Below the pieces are notes generated by a model. The model did no database searches. It had not been told where the DNA came from and saw nothing but the letters and a program-made list of their open reading frames with translations. From Desulfonema limicola (GTDB taxonomy: Bacteria; Desulfobacterota; Desulfobacteria; Desulfobacterales; Desulfosalsimonadaceae), in contig DYLE01000107.1 in the NCBI GenBank assembly GCA_020722245.1, positions 1-8,228 of the forward strand: a DNA stretch of 8,228 bases, written 5' to 3'. Below are positions 4,986-8,228 of the stretch, one piece after another. Position numbers and translations under genes: made by a program. Positions within the stretch are counted from its first letter, which is position 1; every line of letters starts with the position of its first letter.

Positions 4986-6104
4986 ATGAATAAACGATTT
5001 TACAGTTTTGCCCAGGAGCATATCGCCGGACATCCGGAATTTCACGAAATGGCCCGGTTTCCCGAGGTGCTGTGGGAAAAAATGGCCCAACACCGGCTGT
5101 TCGGGCTGGGGATAGACCCCGCCTACGGTGGTCAAGGAAAAAACGCCCGCACGATTTCCGAGGCCGGCAGGGTTCTGGTGGAGGCCGGCGGCAACCTGGG
5201 GATCGCCCTGTCCTGGCTTATTCATGAGATGACGGCGCGGTGGTTTATCATGGGGTTTGGAAGTTCCAAACAAAAAGCATCCTACCTTCCGCGGCTGGCC
5301 GGCGGAAAGATGACCGCCTGCTTTGCGGTATCCGAGCCCGAATACGGGGCGCATCCGAAATACCTGTCCACCGAAGCGGATTGTATCCAGGGCAGGTATC
5401 GAATAAACGGTGAAAAAACCTACCTGACCAATGCGCCCATGGCCGGGCTGTTTATCGTGATTGCGGTCACAAAAAAAACCGAGTCCAAAAAAGGGTTCAC
5501 CGCCTTTCTGGTTCCCCGCGACACGCCGGGGCTGACGCTGACGGACCCAATGGAACTCCCTTTTTTGCGGCCTTCCCCCCACGGCGGAATCCTGCTTAGA
5601 AACTGCAGGGTTGAAGCGGACGCCGTGCTCGGCTATTTGAATACGGCCTATGAAACCATGGTGCGGCCGTTCCGGGAGCTGGAGGATACGATGATGATGG
5701 GGCCTGCTTCGGGGGGAATGGCCTTTCAGCTTGCGCAGGTGGCCCGTCTGATCCATGAGCAGAAAATCGCCGCCGATGACGGCCTGGTTTCAGAACTGGG
5801 TGAGCTGCGATGCGCGGCGGACGCCCTGGCCGCTCTGGCTAAAGCAGGGGCAACCATGCTGGACCCGCAGGAAAAGGACCAGACCGGCCCCGGCTCGATT
5901 GTTTTGTTTTTCAAAAAACAGGCGGCTGATTTTCAAAGTCGGCTGCAGCAGGTTTTGGAAAACGCAAAAATCGAACCCGACATCGGTCTGAAGCAGATGC
6001 GCCAGGATATCACCGCAGCCCTTGGGATCGCCCAAAAGGTGTCGGCGCTGAAACTGGGCAGAATCGGCAGGGAGTTTTTTAAATCCGAGGGCCCGCCGGC
6101 TTGA
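4986..6104 (+). CDS. Acyl-CoA dehydrogenase-like flavoprotein with divergent C-terminus
   Basis: A 372-residue protein of about normal family length. The N-terminal helical domain (about 1-105) shows FPEVLWEKMAQHRLFGLGIDPAYGGQG, the usual lead-in to the family. The middle beta domain (about 107-215) has CFAVSEPEYGAHPKYLSTEAD and NGEKTYLTNAPMAGLFIVIA, which in the family contact FAD and the acyl-CoA. From about residue 228 the match fades: FRELEDTMMMGPASGGMAFQL stands where the ER-start helix should be, and I see no YxxxRxQFG-like motif and no Glu in a C-terminal YEGT-like context. Normal members use that Glu as catalytic base and that domain to complete the FAD site. The protein may therefore use a different base, act on an unusual substrate, or be non-catalytic. 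The start at 4986 has only a weak AAGG about 10 bases upstream; an ATG at 4979 stops after two codons. The stop lies 4 bases from the convergent typA stop. Confidence 0.85.
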   Translation: MNKRFYSFAQEHIAGHPEFHEMARFPEVLWEKMAQHRLFGLGIDPAYGGQGKNARTISEAGRVLVEAGGNLGIALSWLIHEMTARWFIMGFGSSKQKASYLPRLAGGKMTACFAVSEPEYGAHPKYLSTEADCIQGRYRINGEKTYLTNAPMAGLFIVIAVTKKTESKKGFTAFLVPRDTPGLTLTDPMELPFLRPSPHGGILLRNCRVEADAVLGYLNTAYETMVRPFRELEDTMMMGPASGGMAFQLAQVARLIHEQKIAADDGLVSELGELRCAADALAALAKAGATMLDPQEKDQTGPGSIVLFFKKQAADFQSRLQQVLENAKIEPDIGLKQMRQDITAALGIAQKVSALKLGRIGREFFKSEGPPA

Positions 6105-6108
6105 GTTC

Positions 6109-7938
6109 TTACGCGGCGGCTTTTTTCCCCAGCGCCTTTCTCTGGCTCATGGAAAGCACCGCTTTTCTCATTCGGATCGACTTGGGCGTCACCTCCACCA
6201 GCTCATCCTCGGCGATGAACTGGATGGCCTTTTCCAGGGTCAGGGGAAGCACCGGCGTGAGGGTGACCGCCTCATCCTTGCCGGCGGCCCGCAGGTTGGT
6301 CAGCTTTTTGGTTTTGCAGGGGTTCACGTTCAGGTCGTTGTCCCGGTTGTGTTCCCCGATAATCATTCCTTCATAAACAGGTTCCCCCGGCCGAATAAAA
6401 AGCTTTCCCCTGGGCTCCAGGTTAAAAAGGGCAAAAGCCACCGCTTTACCCTGACGGTCCGAAACAAGGCTGCCCGAGAATCGGGCGGGAAAATCCCCCC
6501 GGTATGCTTCATACCCGGCGTAGGAAGAGGTCATAATGCCGGTGCCCCGGGTGTCGGTGAGGAACTCATCCCGGTATCCGATCAGGGCCCTGGACGGAAC
6601 CGAAAACTCCAGCCGAACCCGATCGTTGTCCCGGTGCGACATGTGGGTCAGGACCCCTTTTCTTCGCAAAAGCTTTTCCGTTACCACGCCGCTGAAAACC
6701 TCCTGGCAGTTGATCAAAAGGTTTTCCACGGGCTCCAGCTTTTCCCCGTTTTTATAGCGGTAAATCACCTGGGGACGACCCACGCAGAGCTCAAACCCCT
6801 CGCGGCGCATGGTTTCAACCAAAATCGCCATCTGGAACTCCCCCCGGCCCTTGACGATGAAGCTCTCCTTGTCGCCGGATTCCTCCACTCGAATGGAGAC
6901 GTTTAAAAGGCTTTCCTTGATCAGCCGCTCTCCGATCTTGCTGGCCTGAACCAGTTTCCCCTCCTTTCCGGAAAACGGCGAGGTGTTCTTGATAAACTTC
7001 ATGAACACGGTGGGTTCATCCACAATGATGCGCGGCAGGGGTTTCGGGTTATCCCCGGTACAGATGGTATCCCCGATATGCACATCCGATATCCCGGAAA
7101 GGACGATGATATCCCCGGATTCGGCCCTTTGGCTCTCTTTTAAAACGATTCCGCTGTATGACTGAAGGCAGGAAACCTTGAGGGGGACAAGGCCTCCGTC
7201 TTTGTGGATGCAAACCAGGTTTTCCCTGGATTCGGCGAATCCGTTGACCACCTTGCCGATGGCCAGCCGTCCCAGGTAATCGGAATAGCTCAAGTCCGAG
7301 ACCAGCATCTGGAACGGTTCCCCCGAATACGAGGCCGGCGGGGGAATCTCGCGGATAATCATATCTAAAAGAAGATGTAGGTTGTCCGCGGTCTCGTCCG
7401 GGGATTTCACGGCGATCCCTTGCTTTCCGATGGCGTAACAGAAGGGAAAATCGATCTGTTCGTCGGTGGCGTCCAGGTCGATGAGAAGGCTGTAAACCTC
7501 GTCAAGGACCTCGGCGGGCCGGGCGTCATCCCGGTCGATCTTGTTGATGACGACGATAATCTTGAGCCCTGCCTTAAGGGCCTTGTCCAGCACAAAACGG
7601 GTCTGGGGAAGCGGGCCTTCCGAGGCGTCCACCAGAAGAATGGCCCCGTCCGCCATGGACAGGGCGCGCTCCACCTCGCCGCCGAAATCCGCGTGCCCCG
7701 GGGTGTCGATGATGTTGATTTTCACGCCCTTCCAGGTGATGGCGCAGTTTTTGGCGGCAATGGTGATGCCCCGTTCCCGTTCCAGGTCCAGGCAGTCCAT
7801 CAGGCGCTCTTTCAAGGCCTGGTTTTCCCGAAACAGGCCGCTTTGCTTAAACATGGCGTCCACCAGGGTGGTTTTCCCATGATCCACATGGGCGATGATG
7901 GCGATGTTGCGAATCAACGGGTTGTGTATCTTTTCCAT
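6109..7938 (-). CDS. typA: TypA/BipA ribosome-associated GTPase
   Basis: A 609-residue translational GTPase of the EF-G/LepA class that binds the ribosome and helps 50S assembly and growth under stress or cold. The GTPase domain (about 1-200) has G1 AHVDHGKT (16-23), the switch I region RERGITIAAKN (54-64), G3 DTPGH (78-82) and G4 NKID (132-135). EF-Tu-like domain 2, EF-G-like domains III and V, and the TypA-specific C-terminal domain follow. The last contains GEHNRDNDLNVNPCKTKKLTN-type family residues and ELVEVTPKSIRMRK near the end. I place the start at ATG 7936-7938, giving MEKIHNPLIRN and the usual family length, with AAGG 5 bases upstream. The frame stays open to 8073, but the 45 extra residues have no family match. 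The gene converges on the acyl-CoA dehydrogenase-like gene and is divergent from the tRNA-Leu. It looks intact and ordinary. Confidence 0.96.
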   Translation of the reverse strand: MEKIHNPLIRNIAIIAHVDHGKTTLVDAMFKQSGLFRENQALKERLMDCLDLERERGITIAAKNCAITWKGVKINIIDTPGHADFGGEVERALSMADGAILLVDASEGPLPQTRFVLDKALKAGLKIIVVINKIDRDDARPAEVLDEVYSLLIDLDATDEQIDFPFCYAIGKQGIAVKSPDETADNLHLLLDMIIREIPPPASYSGEPFQMLVSDLSYSDYLGRLAIGKVVNGFAESRENLVCIHKDGGLVPLKVSCLQSYSGIVLKESQRAESGDIIVLSGISDVHIGDTICTGDNPKPLPRIIVDEPTVFMKFIKNTSPFSGKEGKLVQASKIGERLIKESLLNVSIRVEESGDKESFIVKGRGEFQMAILVETMRREGFELCVGRPQVIYRYKNGEKLEPVENLLINCQEVFSGVVTEKLLRRKGVLTHMSHRDNDRVRLEFSVPSRALIGYRDEFLTDTRGTGIMTSSYAGYEAYRGDFPARFSGSLVSDRQGKAVAFALFNLEPRGKLFIRPGEPVYEGMIIGEHNRDNDLNVNPCKTKKLTNLRAAGKDEAVTLTPVLPLTLEKAIQFIAEDELVEVTPKSIRMRKAVLSMSQRKALGKKAAA

Positions 7939-7982
7939 TTCAGCCTTATAAACAAACGGATCGTAAAAACTATTCATTCCTT

Positions 7983-8020
7983 GCCGGACCGGATAAACCG
8001 GCGGAAAACCGGAATCCGGC
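7983..8020. repeat. Inverted repeat in the typA leader
   Basis: GCCGGA (7983-7988) and TCCGGC (8015-8020) are perfect inverted partners enclosing further CCGG palindromes, giving a possible compact hairpin 45-82 bases before the typA start codon. It could structure the 5' leader. No named riboswitch or regulatory RNA is recognised. Confidence 0.35.
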
Positions 8021-8091
8021 CCAATACCAAAAATAAATACCGGTTTGCAACAAGTATTTAGCCGGCTGCGCATCCTTTAAGCTCAAAGGCG

Positions 8092-8139
8092 TTGACACGT
8101 ATCAAAGAATTGCTTGTTTCACTGCAAAAAAAATGCTAA
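8092..8139 (+). promoter_or_regulatory. Possible promoter region for tRNA-Leu
   Basis: TTGACA at 8092-8097 is a perfect -35 hexamer but has no good -10 at 17 bp. A second pairing, TTGCTT (8110-8115) with AATGCT (8132-8137) at 16-bp spacing, fits the tRNA better, putting the transcript start near 8144, about 30 bases before the mature end. Neither choice is strong. Confidence 0.3.
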
Positions 8140-8172
8140 GGGTAACCGGCTTGAGCCCTCAGGGTGTGGTGT

Positions 8173-8228
8173 GCCGGAGTGGTGGAACTGGTAGACGCAG
8201 AGGACTCAAAATCCTCCGCCCGCAAGGG
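8173..8228 (+). tRNA. tRNA-Leu (anticodon CAA), 3' part beyond the window
   Basis: The acceptor 5' strand GCCGGAG (8173-8179) is followed by a D-arm with GGTGGAACTGGTAGAC, characteristic of class II tRNA-Leu. The anticodon arm has stem GAGGA/TCCTC (8200-8204 with 8212-8216) and loop CTCAAAA, placing anticodon CAA at 8207-8209, which reads UUG. The start of a long variable arm (CGCCCGCAAGGG) is visible, as expected for leucine. The T-arm, acceptor 3' strand and any encoded CCA lie past the edge. Confidence 0.93.

Noticed and set aside
4884..5756. Minus-strand open frame of 290 codons opposite the acyl-CoA dehydrogenase-like gene
   Set aside because: It is rich in Gly, Arg, Pro and His with no recognisable domain, and antisense to a gene with clear family motifs.
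7420..8061. Plus-strand open frame of 213 codons opposite typA
   Set aside because: It is antisense to the GTPase domain of typA, which is conserved and unmistakable; the composition is that of a GC-rich shadow frame.
7939..8073. N-terminal extension of typA by up to 45 residues
   Set aside because: The extra residues have no match to TypA and the ATG at 7938 gives the usual length; an ATG at 7977 has its AAGGA too close to serve.
1..8228. CRISPR array, phage genes or a multi-gene defence system
   Set aside because: No regularly spaced direct repeats, no phage structural or integrase motifs and no nuclease or toxin-antitoxin pair were seen on either strand.

Overview
The window looks like a chromosomal stretch from a Gram-negative, probably sulfate-reducer-like deltaproteobacterium (Desulfobacterota). 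That placement is an inference from the gene style: a PAS-PAS-LuxR regulator, an AEC transporter, an acyl-CoA dehydrogenase-like protein, TypA, and hairpins of the type scattered through such genomes. No rRNA or other phylogenetic marker is available to confirm it.

Left end (1-1330): a graveyard of insertion sequences. A C-terminal fragment of an ISKra4-type transposase (minus strand, running off the left edge) stops being recognisable exactly where a second element begins. That second element, 259-1330, is bounded by a perfect 14-bp inverted repeat and carries the remains of an IS1380-family transposase with a frameshift and a large internal deletion. It is a non-autonomous relic.

Middle (1347-3670): two divergent genes that look like a regulatory pair. 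On the minus strand is a soluble two-PAS-domain regulator with a C-terminal LuxR-type helix-turn-helix. On the plus strand is a secreted, cysteine-rich alpha/beta-hydrolase. The space between them holds a perfect 9-bp inverted repeat with half-site centres 21 bp apart, just upstream of a -35-like TTGACA facing the hydrolase. The simplest reading is that the regulator controls the hydrolase, itself, or both.

The 336-base gap 3671-4006 holds two hairpins (one at the hydrolase 3' end, one REP-like) and no convincing gene. It is followed by two plus-strand genes 64 bp apart: an AEC-family (auxin efflux carrier-type) permease and an acyl-CoA dehydrogenase-like flavoprotein whose C-terminal third has lost the usual family signature.

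Right end (6109-8228): typA/bipA, a ribosome-associated GTPase, lies on the minus strand and converges on the acyl-CoA dehydrogenase gene with only 4 bases between the stop codons. Upstream of typA, and divergent from it, is the 5' part of a tRNA-Leu (anticodon CAA) cut by the window edge. This half looks like ordinary chromosomal backbone. The accessory material is at the left end, and the most interesting unit is the regulator-hydrolase pair.
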